From the NCBI GenBank assembly GCA_910584935.1, contig CAJUDU010000004.1, positions 19,774 to 70,307 of the forward strand: DNA of 50,534 nucleotides. The letters are read 5' to 3'. Each line of letters begins with the position of its first letter. The first letter of the stretch is position 1. A program made the position numbers and the translations under genes. Positions 16,791 to 24,434 of the stretch are shown here, one piece after another. The DNA comes from an uncultured Butyricicoccus sp. Its GTDB lineage: Bacteria > Bacillota > Clostridia > Oscillospirales > Butyricicoccaceae. The notes under the pieces were generated by a model. That model saw only the letters and a program-made list of their open reading frames with translations, searched no databases and was not told the origin of the DNA.

Positions 16791-19322
16791 TTATTCAACA
16801 ATAAACTCTAGGATTGGCGGCAGGGAAAGACCGGTATTTGGCGCAGAGGTAATATAGATATACGCTTCACCTTTGCCAGCCGCAGTCAGTTTGCCGCTGC
16901 TGCTGATGTTAATCACACTGCTGTCCGAGGATTCGATTTTGCAATCCTTGGTTAGTGTCACGGTCTTACCAGACTTGGTATCGCCAAGGACATCTACCTG
17001 GAGAGTGGTGCCTTGTGTGATATGGATGGCGATATCCGTATCGCCAGTGCGGGAAATGCCCCAATACAGGCGGGTGTAAACATCGTCTTCGTCTGGGTCA
17101 TCCGGCTTGGGTGGATCTGGCGTTACTGGGGGTGGGTCAGATTTTGCGGTAACCTTCACATTCACTGGGGCTGGAATGCTGATATTGCCTTCCGGTGTTG
17201 CGCCCATGGAAATCCGGGTGCTGCCTGCCTTCACAGCCTTCACCGTACCATTTTTATCAACGGTTGCAACACTGGTGCTGGTGGAGTATAGCCCGGCTTC
17301 GGATGTGACATCCTTTGTGCTGCCATCGCTGTAAGTTGCAGTGACTTTCAGGCTGGCTGTTCCACCTTCTTCCATGGTCAGGCTGCTTTCGCTGAAACGG
17401 TAGCCAGTCAGTTTTTTATCGGGTGTTGGAGCAGGGGTATCAGTAGGTTTTACCGTAACGGTCACAGGCGCTGGGATGGACAGGTTGCTGCTTGCTGTGG
17501 TGCCTATGGAAATCCGGGTTGTGCCTTCTTTCAGCGCTTTAACCGTACCATTTTTATCAACCGTTGCAACGCTGGTATTGGTTGAATACAGCCCGCTGGT
17601 TGAGGTGACATCCTTTGTGGTATTATCGCTGTAAACAGCCGTGACTTTCAAACTGCCGCTTTCACCGGCTTTCAGCGAAAGGCTGGTTGAGCTAAAGCGG
17701 TAGCCTGTGATTTCCGGGGTAACAGGAGCTGGTGTAGGGTTTGGGGTAGAACCGGGGTCTGCTTTCGTTAAATCCAGGAAGCCACAGCCGACATATTTGT
17801 CTTTCCAGGTACCGCCGTTGGAGGTAGCAGAACGGACTTTTTGTTCCAGGTTGGCAGGCGTCAGCGATTTGCCGGAAGCCAAATCAAGCAGCGCTGCTGC
17901 GGCAGCCGCATGAGGCGATGCCATAGAAGTGCCGTTAAGTGATTTATAGCCGTTGCCGGGAACAGCGGCTTTAATATTGACGCCAGGCGCCATTACATCA
18001 ACGCTGCTGCCGTAGTTGGAGAAATAAGCCTTGCTGTGTTTGGCGTCACCTGCCGAAACAACGATAACGCCTGCGGTTGTAATATGCGCTGGGCAGAATT
18101 TGGAGGTATCCATATTATCATTGCCTGCGGCAACGACCACCAACGAACCCTTGCCAACAGCGTACTGAATCGCGCGGTCAATATTATCAGTGCTGCTGGA
18201 ACTGCGCTTGCCGCCCAGCGAAAGATTTAAGACATCTGTGCCTTGGTCAGCGGCATAGCGCACACCAGAAACAATGGTGGAATCATAACCGCTGCCCCGT
18301 GCGTCTAAAACGCGCACTGGCAGGATTTTGACTGGCGCAGTGCCTGCACAGTCAATGATTGTGCCCGCAACATGGGTGCCATGATAATGCTCATCCTTCG
18401 GGTCATTGTCGCCGCTGACAAAATCACGCCCAGGCAGCACTTTGCCACTTAAAAAGGAATGGCTTGCGTCTACGCCGGTATCAATGACAGCAACCGAACT
18501 GCTGCCCGAAAAGGTGTGGTTTTTGACAAAGGTGTCAAACCCGCAGTCCTGCACACCCCAGGAATAAGTTGCGGCAGAAATACCAGCGTCCCCGTCATCC
18601 GGGTCAACCGGCGGGATATAAAGGTCAGGCTTTGCGGTAATCCCACGGGATTCCAAGGTTTCAGCGGCGGCTTTTGCCTCTGCCGGGGTTGCAAACTGCA
18701 AAACCCATAACCCGTTGCCGTCTTCTATGGCAGCGCTGGCGCCCAGGCTGTTTGCATCCAGACTGTTTGTCCATGCCAGCAGGCGGGAGGTCTGCCAAGG
18801 TGCTGTGATGATAACACCTTCATCAGCATCCCAGATAACATCCAGGTTAAGCGCTTCGGATACCGCACGCACTGGCATATATGTACGGTTATTTTCAACA
18901 TAAGAAGGGGCGTCCAGCGCAAGGGATTCCCCATTGACGGTCATGGAAGAAGCACCAGTTGGGCAGATGATTTCATCCCCATAAGCGCCAGTGATGACAA
19001 CAGCCTGCCTGCTACTGTCATAATCAATCTCAGCGCCAGCGGCTTCGGCAACAGCGCGGATTGGCAACATCGTCCGTTGGTTTTTCACGGCTGGCGCAAC
19101 ATCAAGCTGTTGCTGCTGTCCATCAACAGAAAAGGTTGTGGAGCCGATTTCCATTTGCATCAAATCAAAATAGGCGGAACTATCTTGTGCGGCAAGCATC
19201 TGCGCCAAATCCTGATGGAAATCCCCGCTGTCTGCTGCAAGGGCTGGTATCGGGGATGCAGTAAGTGCCACTGCGCTGGCAACTGCTGCAGCAAAAATAT
19301 GGCGGAGTCTGGTTTTTTTCAT
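16791..19322 (-). CDS. secreted subtilisin-family protease with stalk (CuAO-N-type) and Big2-like domains
   Basis: 843 aa. Signal peptide 1-30 (MKKTRLRHIF, hydrophobic core, PALAA). CuAO-N-type repeats at about 57-175 (TFSVDGQ, RTMLPIRAVAEAAG, RTYMPVRAVSEALN). The subtilase domain has Asp281 in AVIDTG, His314 in YHGTHVAG, Asn401 in AAGND and Ser466 in NGTSMASPHA, so the triad is complete. Two Big2-like repeats follow a Pro-rich linker (VYSDNTTKDVTS, TYSDGSTKDVTS), then a proline-rich linker and a last Ig-like domain. No sortase or SLH anchor is visible. The upstream region has a strong promoter and structured leader. Its product and its paralogue share architecture, so a tandem duplication is likely. 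Confidence 0.92.
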   Translation of the reverse strand: MKKTRLRHIFAAAVASAVALTASPIPALAADSGDFHQDLAQMLAAQDSSAYFDLMQMEIGSTTFSVDGQQQQLDVAPAVKNQRTMLPIRAVAEAAGAEIDYDSSRQAVVITGAYGDEIICPTGASSMTVNGESLALDAPSYVENNRTYMPVRAVSEALNLDVIWDADEGVIITAPWQTSRLLAWTNSLDANSLGASAAIEDGNGLWVLQFATPAEAKAAAETLESRGITAKPDLYIPPVDPDDGDAGISAATYSWGVQDCGFDTFVKNHTFSGSSSVAVIDTGVDASHSFLSGKVLPGRDFVSGDNDPKDEHYHGTHVAGTIIDCAGTAPVKILPVRVLDARGSGYDSTIVSGVRYAADQGTDVLNLSLGGKRSSSSTDNIDRAIQYAVGKGSLVVVAAGNDNMDTSKFCPAHITTAGVIVVSAGDAKHSKAYFSNYGSSVDVMAPGVNIKAAVPGNGYKSLNGTSMASPHAAAAAALLDLASGKSLTPANLEQKVRSATSNGGTWKDKYVGCGFLDLTKADPGSTPNPTPAPVTPEITGYRFSSTSLSLKAGESGSLKVTAVYSDNTTKDVTSTSGLYSTNTSVATVDKNGTVKALKEGTTRISIGTTASSNLSIPAPVTVTVKPTDTPAPTPDKKLTGYRFSESSLTMEEGGTASLKVTATYSDGSTKDVTSEAGLYSTSTSVATVDKNGTVKAVKAGSTRISMGATPEGNISIPAPVNVKVTAKSDPPPVTPDPPKPDDPDEDDVYTRLYWGISRTGDTDIAIHITQGTTLQVDVLGDTKSGKTVTLTKDCKIESSDSSVINISSSGKLTAAGKGEAYIYITSAPNTGLSLPPILEFIVE

Positions 19323-19352
19323 GTGTTTACCCCTTTCTCATTCATGGTGTTT

Positions 19353-19426
19353 GGCTGTATTGTGGGATTGGGTTTTTCTCCTGTGGTTGCGTCCCCATTT
19401 CACAGGCAGGCTTTCCCTACACAGCC
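19353..19426 (-). promoter_or_regulatory. structured leader of the subtilase operon, divergent c-di-GMP-I-like candidate
   Basis: On the minus-strand RNA, GGCUGUGU (19426-19419) can pair with AUACAGCC (19360-19353) to close the leader. Inside are AGGGAAAGCC, GUGAAAU, GGGGACGCAA and a CCUGUG/CACAGG helix (19401-19406 with 19380-19385). AGGG-AAA-CC, GAAA and GGGACGCAA are landmark pieces of c-di-GMP-I (GEMM) riboswitches, but the central stem is short and the second arm is not obvious. It may be a divergent aptamer or a chance match. Confidence 0.35.
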
Positions 19427-19443
19427 ATTAGAATATACATAAT

Positions 19444-19472
19444 ATTATAAACAAAATGCCCGTGGGTTTCAA
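19444..19472 (-). promoter_or_regulatory. sigma-A promoter of the subtilase genes
   Basis: Minus strand: TTGAAA, 17-bp spacer, TATAAT. It gives a leader of about 115 bases before the ATG at 19322. The divergent space to 19648 holds the promoter at 19563 and no gene. Confidence 0.82.
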
Positions 19473-19562
19473 GTATATCCTTGTCATTTTGCACAGATAT
19501 GCAAAATAAAAACCAGCAAAAATCAAAACGGCAGTGTTTTAGCGCATTGGGATGAATTGCCG

Positions 19563-19591
19563 TTCAATTTTTGCCGGTTTGTGCATATACT
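19563..19591 (+). promoter_or_regulatory. promoter of the S1-domain gene
   Basis: TTCAAT, 17-bp spacer, TATACT, about 55 bases before the ATG at 19649. Confidence 0.6.
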
Positions 19592-19648
19592 GATAACAGC
19601 GAGAAAATGGCGGCATCAGCAAAGCTGTCCGCCGAGGAGGTTTGTATC

Positions 19649-20575
19649 ATGAGTTTAGGACAATATGCGCCCGAGGGCACAAGGCTTGACAAACAAGGTA
19701 CATATGAAACGCTTGACAGCCTGTATGCCGCCCAAGCGGCTGGCACCATCATAGAAGGCATTGCGGTATGCTGCGACCCAGAACATAACCTGGTTGTGGA
19801 ACTGGATGGCAGGCGGGGGATTATCCCACGTACAGAATGTGCCATTGGGATTGAATCGGGAGAAACCCGTGAAATCGCGATTTTGTCACGGGTTGGCAAA
19901 CCAGTTTGTTTTGTGATTACCCATATTGATGAAAATGGGATGCTTTTATCCCGCAGGCTGGCGCAGGAGCGTGCCCGCGCCTGGCTGCTGGCGAATTTAC
20001 AGCCAGGGGATGTGGTTCCGGCGTGTGTGACTCATCTGGAGCCATTTGGCGCGTTTGTGGATATTGGCTGTGGTGTGGTTTCGTTTATTGGAATTGAAAA
20101 TATCTCAGTTTCCCGCATCTTCCATCCGCGGGAACGGTTCCATTGTGGGCAGATGATTTATGCAGCAGTGCTTGGCATAGACCCAGCACTGCGGCGTGTC
20201 CATTTGACCCATCGGGAACTGCTTGGCACATGGGAAGAAAACGCGGGCAAATTCCATGCGGGAGAAACCGTGCGGGGCATTGTGCGCAGTATTGAGGACT
20301 ATGGTATTTTTATTGAGTTGGCGCCAAACCTTTCCGGGCTTGCCGAACGGCGGCATGGATTACGGGAAGGCGACCATGTTTCGGTTTATATCAAATCCAT
20401 TCTGCCTGAACGCATGAAAATCAAATTGACGATTATTGACTGCCTGCGGCGCCCAGCCGGGCCGCCGCAAGCACCGGATTATTTTATACAGTCTGGTCAT
20501 ATAGATACCTGGGTATATACGCCCGCTTGCTGCAAAACCAAATATATTGCAACCGAGTTTATCGGTCTGGCATAA
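19649..20575 (+). CDS. S1 RNA-binding domain protein (ribosomal protein S1-like)
   Basis: 308 aa from the ATG at 19649, with GAGGAGG 8 bases upstream; the frame is open 26 codons further but unsupported. Three OB-fold S1-type units can be read: about 33-105 (with GRRGIIPRTE), 118-190 (VTHLEPFGAFVDIGCGV, HPRERFHCGQ), and 204-265 (VRSIEDYGIFIELAPNLSG, LREGDHVSVYIKSI). It probably binds mRNA or the 30S subunit as the short S1 proteins of Clostridia do; no catalytic domain is seen. The last 35 residues are Cys/Tyr-containing and outside the S1 folds. Its 3' end overlaps the convergent glgB by 17 bp. Confidence 0.85.
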   Translation: MSLGQYAPEGTRLDKQGTYETLDSLYAAQAAGTIIEGIAVCCDPEHNLVVELDGRRGIIPRTECAIGIESGETREIAILSRVGKPVCFVITHIDENGMLLSRRLAQERARAWLLANLQPGDVVPACVTHLEPFGAFVDIGCGVVSFIGIENISVSRIFHPRERFHCGQMIYAAVLGIDPALRRVHLTHRELLGTWEENAGKFHAGETVRGIVRSIEDYGIFIELAPNLSGLAERRHGLREGDHVSVYIKSILPERMKIKLTIIDCLRRPAGPPQAPDYFIQSGHIDTWVYTPACCKTKYIATEFIGLA

Positions 20576-22379
20576 CGCGGAAAATACAGCTGCCAAATGG
20601 CGCAAGCTGGATATCCACAGCCCATTTATCGCCAGAGGGGCGGCAAAGGATTTTTGCTTCATTGATATCCCCAGCGCCGCCATAATGGATATAGTCGGAA
20701 TTGACAAGTTCGCGCAGCGTCACCGGATGGTCAAAATACAGCGTATAAGAATGATAAGCTTTATCGGATAGGTTGAGGGCAATGGCCAGCCGGTCGCCGC
20801 CTGCGGCGCGCTCATAGGCATAAACTGCGTGCTGGTGGTCATTGGCCTGCAGCCAGTGGAAACAGCCTGGATGATATTCCCCTTCGTGCAGCGCGGGGCA
20901 GGAACGGTATAACCCGGCAAGCCCAATTAAGAACCGGTCAAAGCCCGAATGGATTGGATAGCGAAGCAATTCCCAATCCAGTTCGCGGTTTTCATCCCAT
21001 TCCCGGAAAGAGGCAAATTCATTGCCCATAAAGCCCAGCTTTTTGCCGGGATGGGTATAAACCCAGGTATATAGGGTGCGGCATTGGGCAAATTTCTGTT
21101 CATAGCTGCCCCACATTTTATCCAGGATGGTTTTCTTGCCGTGAACGACTTCATCATGAGAAAGCGGCAGCAAAAACAGATTGTCATAAAAATAATTCAT
21201 GGAAAATGTCAGTTTGTGATAATTTTCCGGCATATATCGTTCGTCAGGTGGCAGCTGGAAATATGCCAGTGTATCATTCATCCAGCCCAAATCCCATTTA
21301 TAATCAAACCCAAAGCCGTCGTACTGTACAGGCGCGGTAACTTTGATAAAATTTGTGGAATCTTCCGCAATCAACAGCGCGTTTGGATGCCGGTTTTTCA
21401 GCCCTTGGTTAAGCAGTTTCAGCGCTTCAATCGCGGTGCGGTTTTGCCCGCGAGCTTCATCACCCTGATAATAAATGATATTGCGCACCGCGTCAAATCG
21501 CAAGCCATCCACATGGCATTCTGTCAGCCAGAAATCTGCTGCCGATTGTAAAAAAGACCGGACAATGGGTTTACCAAAATCAAAATTGCAGGAACCCCAT
21601 TCACTGTATCCCAAATCCCCGTGAGATTCAAAAAGCGGTGTGCCGTCAAATTCAAACAGGGCAAAATCATCCGGAATGAAATGCACAGGCACAAAATCCA
21701 TAATGACACCAATATTGGCTTTATGCAGTTCATTGACCAGCCAGCGGAAATCGTCTGGCGAACCATAGCGCGATGTCACACTGAAATAACCGCCTGTTTG
21801 ATAGCCCCAGGAGCCGTCAAATGGATGTTCCGCCAGCGGCAGAAATTCCACATGGGTATAAAAATGTTCCTTGCAATAAATGATAAGTGATTGGGCAAGC
21901 TCACGGTAGCCGTAAAAGGAGCCGTCTGGATGCCGCCGCCAAGAACCAATGTGCATTTCATAAATATTCAGTGGGCGGTCATAATGCCCACTGTTTTGCG
22001 CATTGCGCCATGCGGTATCGGTAAACTGGAAACCTTCCCGCGGCGGGATGACTGATGCGGTGCTGGGGCGTACTTCGGTTTGCCGCCCAAAGGGGTCGGC
22101 GCGGTCACGTACACGCCCCTCGCCGCCCTCATGGATGCGGAATTTATAAAGCTGCCCAGGTTGGGCATTACCAATACAAACGGTATAAATGCCGCGTGGG
22201 TCGGTTTTTTTCATGGGGATTGGCTGCCAGCCATTCCATGCGCCAATTAAGGCGACAGATTGCGCCTGTGGTGCGCAGACACGGAACACAACACCATCTT
22301 TTGTATGATGTGCGCCAAAATATTGGTATGCGTCAAAGCCCGACCCATCAAAATAGGCGTCTGGGTATAATTTTCCCAT
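20559..22379 (-). CDS. glgB: 1,4-alpha-glucan branching enzyme
   Basis: Introduces alpha-1,6 branches into glycogen. 606 aa, within the shorter GlgB range. An N-terminal CBM48-like domain (VFRVCAPQAQSVALIGAWNGW) precedes the GH13 barrel: nucleophile in DGLRFDAVRNI, acid/base in LIAEDSTNF, and LSHDEVVHGKKTI as the third conserved carboxylate, plus the GlgB-type GFMGNEFASFREWDENRELDW. C-terminal all-beta domain. GGAAAGGA ribosome-binding site. It follows the small membrane gene by 6 bp, so rarA, that gene and glgB form one transcript. No other glg genes are in the window. Confidence 0.95.
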   Translation of the reverse strand: MGKLYPDAYFDGSGFDAYQYFGAHHTKDGVVFRVCAPQAQSVALIGAWNGWQPIPMKKTDPRGIYTVCIGNAQPGQLYKFRIHEGGEGRVRDRADPFGRQTEVRPSTASVIPPREGFQFTDTAWRNAQNSGHYDRPLNIYEMHIGSWRRHPDGSFYGYRELAQSLIIYCKEHFYTHVEFLPLAEHPFDGSWGYQTGGYFSVTSRYGSPDDFRWLVNELHKANIGVIMDFVPVHFIPDDFALFEFDGTPLFESHGDLGYSEWGSCNFDFGKPIVRSFLQSAADFWLTECHVDGLRFDAVRNIIYYQGDEARGQNRTAIEALKLLNQGLKNRHPNALLIAEDSTNFIKVTAPVQYDGFGFDYKWDLGWMNDTLAYFQLPPDERYMPENYHKLTFSMNYFYDNLFLLPLSHDEVVHGKKTILDKMWGSYEQKFAQCRTLYTWVYTHPGKKLGFMGNEFASFREWDENRELDWELLRYPIHSGFDRFLIGLAGLYRSCPALHEGEYHPGCFHWLQANDHQHAVYAYERAAGGDRLAIALNLSDKAYHSYTLYFDHPVTLRELVNSDYIHYGGAGDINEAKILCRPSGDKWAVDIQLAPFGSCIFRVMPDR

Positions 22380-22385
22380 GTAGAA

Positions 22386-22607
22386 TCAATCCTTTCCAAT
22401 TTGTTTGCTGTGCCGTTGGCACAGCAGCCCGGTGATGCCGCACAGCAGTGCGGGCAGCAGATAAATGCCCAGTACCCACACATAAAATGGTGCGGAATTT
22501 AACGTGGTGGAATAGGTATGGTAATCAAGTAGCACTGCCAAGGTAAAAACAACGATAAAAATAACAGATGCGGTGTAGAAAACCTGATGCCAGGACAAGC
22601 GTTTCAT
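22386..22607 (-). CDS. small two-helix membrane protein, function unknown
   Basis: 73 aa. Two hydrophobic segments, about 9-27 (VFYTASVIFIVVFTLAVLL) and 41-63 (PFYVWVLGIYLLPALLCGI), joined by a short polar loop, with a basic C-terminus (CQRHSKQIGKD). No recognised domain. It is packed between rarA (12 bp upstream) and glgB (6 bp downstream), and an AGGAGATACTGCT ribosome-binding region precedes the ATG. The tight packing supports it as a real gene. Confidence 0.75.
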   Translation of the reverse strand: MKRLSWHQVFYTASVIFIVVFTLAVLLDYHTYSTTLNSAPFYVWVLGIYLLPALLCGITGLLCQRHSKQIGKD

Positions 22608-22619
22608 AGCAGTATCTCC

Positions 22620-23873
22620 TCAAAGCGCTTTTTTGATTTTTTCCCAGTAAGCGCGTGCAGCCTGTTCGGTTTTATTCTCCCCATATTCATAATAAGTACG
22701 TCCAGCAAGTGCATCTGGCAAATATTGTTGCTGCACCCAATGGTTTGGGAAGGTATGCGGGTATTGATAGGTCAGCCCACGCCCGAGCTTTGCCGCGCCG
22801 GTATAATGACAATCTTTGATATGAGCGGGGATATCGCCATAATCCCCATGGCGCACATCAGCAAGCGCCGCGTCAATACCGTTGATTGCTGAATTGGATT
22901 TGGGTGCGGTTGCCATCAAAATCACCGCCTGTGCGAGCGGGATACGCGCTTCGGGCATCCCAAGCTGGAATGCAGAATCCACACATGCTTTGACAATGGC
23001 AGCAGCCTGCGGATAAGCAAGCCCCACATCCTCACTTGCCATGACCAGCATCCGGCGGGCAGCGGAAATCATATCGCCAGCTTCCAGCAGGCGGGCAAGA
23101 TAATGCAGCGCAGCATCCGGGTCAGAACCGCGTACCGATTTTTGGAATGCGGACAAGATATCATAATGCCCATCGCCATCGCGGTCATAACGCATATTGG
23201 AACGCTGTGCCACAGTCATGGCGTCATCAAGGGATATGGTACCATTTGCCGGGATGCTGGCACATAACAATTCCACGGCGTTTAGCGCTTTGCGCACATC
23301 GCCGCCACAGCTTTCCGCAATCAGTTTGTCCACATCATCCGCCAAGGTAAAGGTTTTATCTTCGGCGGCAATCCGGAATGCGCGCTGTACAGCGCGCAGC
23401 ATTTCCGCCGGTTCCACCGGCTGAAACTCAAAAACCGTACACCGGCTGAGTACCGCGTTATAAACATAAAAATAAGGGTTTTCTGTGGTGGAGGCAATCA
23501 GGGTAACACGTCCATCCTCAATAAATTCCAAAAGGCATTGCTGTTGTTTTTTGTTGAAATATTGGATTTCATCCAAATAAATGAGTGCGCCATTGGGAGC
23601 AAGGAAGGTATCAAGTTCATCAATGATACTGCGGATATCCGAAATAGAAGCTGTTGTTGCATTGAGGCGGTATAATTTTTGTGCCGCTTGTTTGGCAATG
23701 ATGGAGGCAACGGTTGTTTTGCCAACACCGGAGGGGCCAAAGAAAACCATATTCGGGATTTGCCCATGTTCCACAATACGGCGCAAAATCCCTTCCGGGC
23801 CAAGTAAATCCGGCTGCCCCACAACATCATCAAGGGTTTGGGGGCGGATACGGTCGGCTAAAGGCTGGTACAT
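22620..23873 (-). CDS. rarA: replication-associated recombination protein A (MgsA/RarA AAA+ ATPase)
   Basis: Acts at stalled or gapped replication forks. 417 aa. N-terminal MYQPLADRIRPQTLDDVVGQ; Walker A FFGPSGVGKTT; Walker B LIYLDEIQYFNKKQQ; sensor 1 ASTTENPYF; then the MgsA-type C-terminal tetramerisation domain with RGSDPDAALHYLARLLEAGD and SEDVGLAYPQA. AAGGAGGT ribosome-binding site and its own promoter. Clear family match. Confidence 0.95.
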   Translation of the reverse strand: MYQPLADRIRPQTLDDVVGQPDLLGPEGILRRIVEHGQIPNMVFFGPSGVGKTTVASIIAKQAAQKLYRLNATTASISDIRSIIDELDTFLAPNGALIYLDEIQYFNKKQQQCLLEFIEDGRVTLIASTTENPYFYVYNAVLSRCTVFEFQPVEPAEMLRAVQRAFRIAAEDKTFTLADDVDKLIAESCGGDVRKALNAVELLCASIPANGTISLDDAMTVAQRSNMRYDRDGDGHYDILSAFQKSVRGSDPDAALHYLARLLEAGDMISAARRMLVMASEDVGLAYPQAAAIVKACVDSAFQLGMPEARIPLAQAVILMATAPKSNSAINGIDAALADVRHGDYGDIPAHIKDCHYTGAAKLGRGLTYQYPHTFPNHWVQQQYLPDALAGRTYYEYGENKTEQAARAYWEKIKKAL

Positions 23874-23907
23874 GACAGACAGACCTCCTTGGGATAGGGT
23901 TTATTTG

Positions 23908-23936
23908 ATTATAACAGTCCAGCCAAACAAATACAA
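23908..23936 (-). promoter_or_regulatory. sigma-A promoter of the rarA operon
   Basis: Minus strand: TTGTAT, 17-bp spacer, TATAAT, about 35 bases before the rarA ATG. From here to 24137 I see no gene, only AT-rich sequence with a TTATAATT at about 24051. Confidence 0.8.
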
Positions 23937-24137
23937 GGGGATAAAAAAATGTGCGGCATAGGCTTGCACCTGTGTCAGCCGGAAAGACAAAGTATAGTCA
24001 AAATCGTTTTTAACAAGGATTCCGTGTCGGACGAAACACATAGGCATTTTGTTATAATTCATTCCATAGAAAACTGTTTTTATGCAAACAGCAAAAATAT
24101 ACGTCAAGATTTATGTATATATTAAATAAAAATACCA

Positions 24138-24165
24138 TTGTGTTTTTGTACGAAATGAATATAAT
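24138..24165 (+). promoter_or_regulatory. candidate promoter of the 32-aa peptide gene
   Basis: TTGTGT, 16-bp spacer, TATAAT. The transcript would carry a hairpin GTGAG-..GC-GAAA-GC..-CTCAC at about 24173-24194 and two overlapping short ORFs. Confidence 0.6.
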
Positions 24166-24210
24166 AATACTTGTGAGATGCGAAAGCGGCTCACAGGAGA
24201 AACAGGTAAA

Positions 24211-24282
24211 ATGTTATATGAAACAATGCCGATTGTATATCGAAAGGAGTGTAATCACAATGAAGAAAGCAAACTTTTTTGA
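24211..24282 (+). CDS. possible 23-aa leader peptide overlapping the 32-aa gene
   Basis: ATG at 24211 after ACAGGAG (spacing about 13 bases). The ORF ends at a TGA inside the next gene, in another frame, and covers that gene's ribosome-binding site. Translating it would expose or block the downstream start, so it may couple or attenuate translation. It could also be chance. Confidence 0.3.
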   Translation: MLYETMPIVYRKECNHNEESKLF

Positions 24283-24358
24283 AATGCTTTATGGCGCACA
24301 GTATGATTACCTGCGGGGTAACAGCTTAAAGGCGCGTTTTAACCATAAAGCAAAGTAA
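24260..24358 (+). CDS. 32-aa basic peptide, function unknown
   Basis: Reads MKKANFFEMLYGAQYDYLRG followed by a basic end NSLKARFNHKAK. An AAAGGAGTG ribosome-binding site lies 9 bases before the ATG, a promoter lies at 24138 and a strong terminator follows, so it looks like a complete small transcription unit. No signal peptide or membrane segment; aromatic N-half and basic C-half. Family not recognised. It faces the sigma-factor fusion gene, and that may be coincidence. Confidence 0.6.
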   Translation: MKKANFFEMLYGAQYDYLRGNSLKARFNHKAK

Positions 24359-24394
24359 CACAGTGTGATAATGCCCAAATGGGCAAAATAAGAT

Positions 24395-24430
24395 GCCGCA
24401 TAAACCGGGATGTAAAACGGTTTATGCGGC
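24395..24430. terminator. bidirectional intrinsic terminator
   Basis: GCCGCATAAACCG pairs perfectly with CGGTTTATGCGGC, followed by TCTTTCATTT on plus and preceded by AAAATAAGAT on minus. It serves the small peptide gene and the convergent sigma-fusion gene. A smaller GCCC-AAAT-GGGC hairpin precedes it at 24373. Confidence 0.8.
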
Positions 24431-24434
24431 TCTT

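Noticed and set aside
13445..19322. Copper amine oxidase enzymes
   Set aside because: Only the short N-terminal repeat type is present; the catalytic domain is a subtilase, so copper oxidase activity is not supported.
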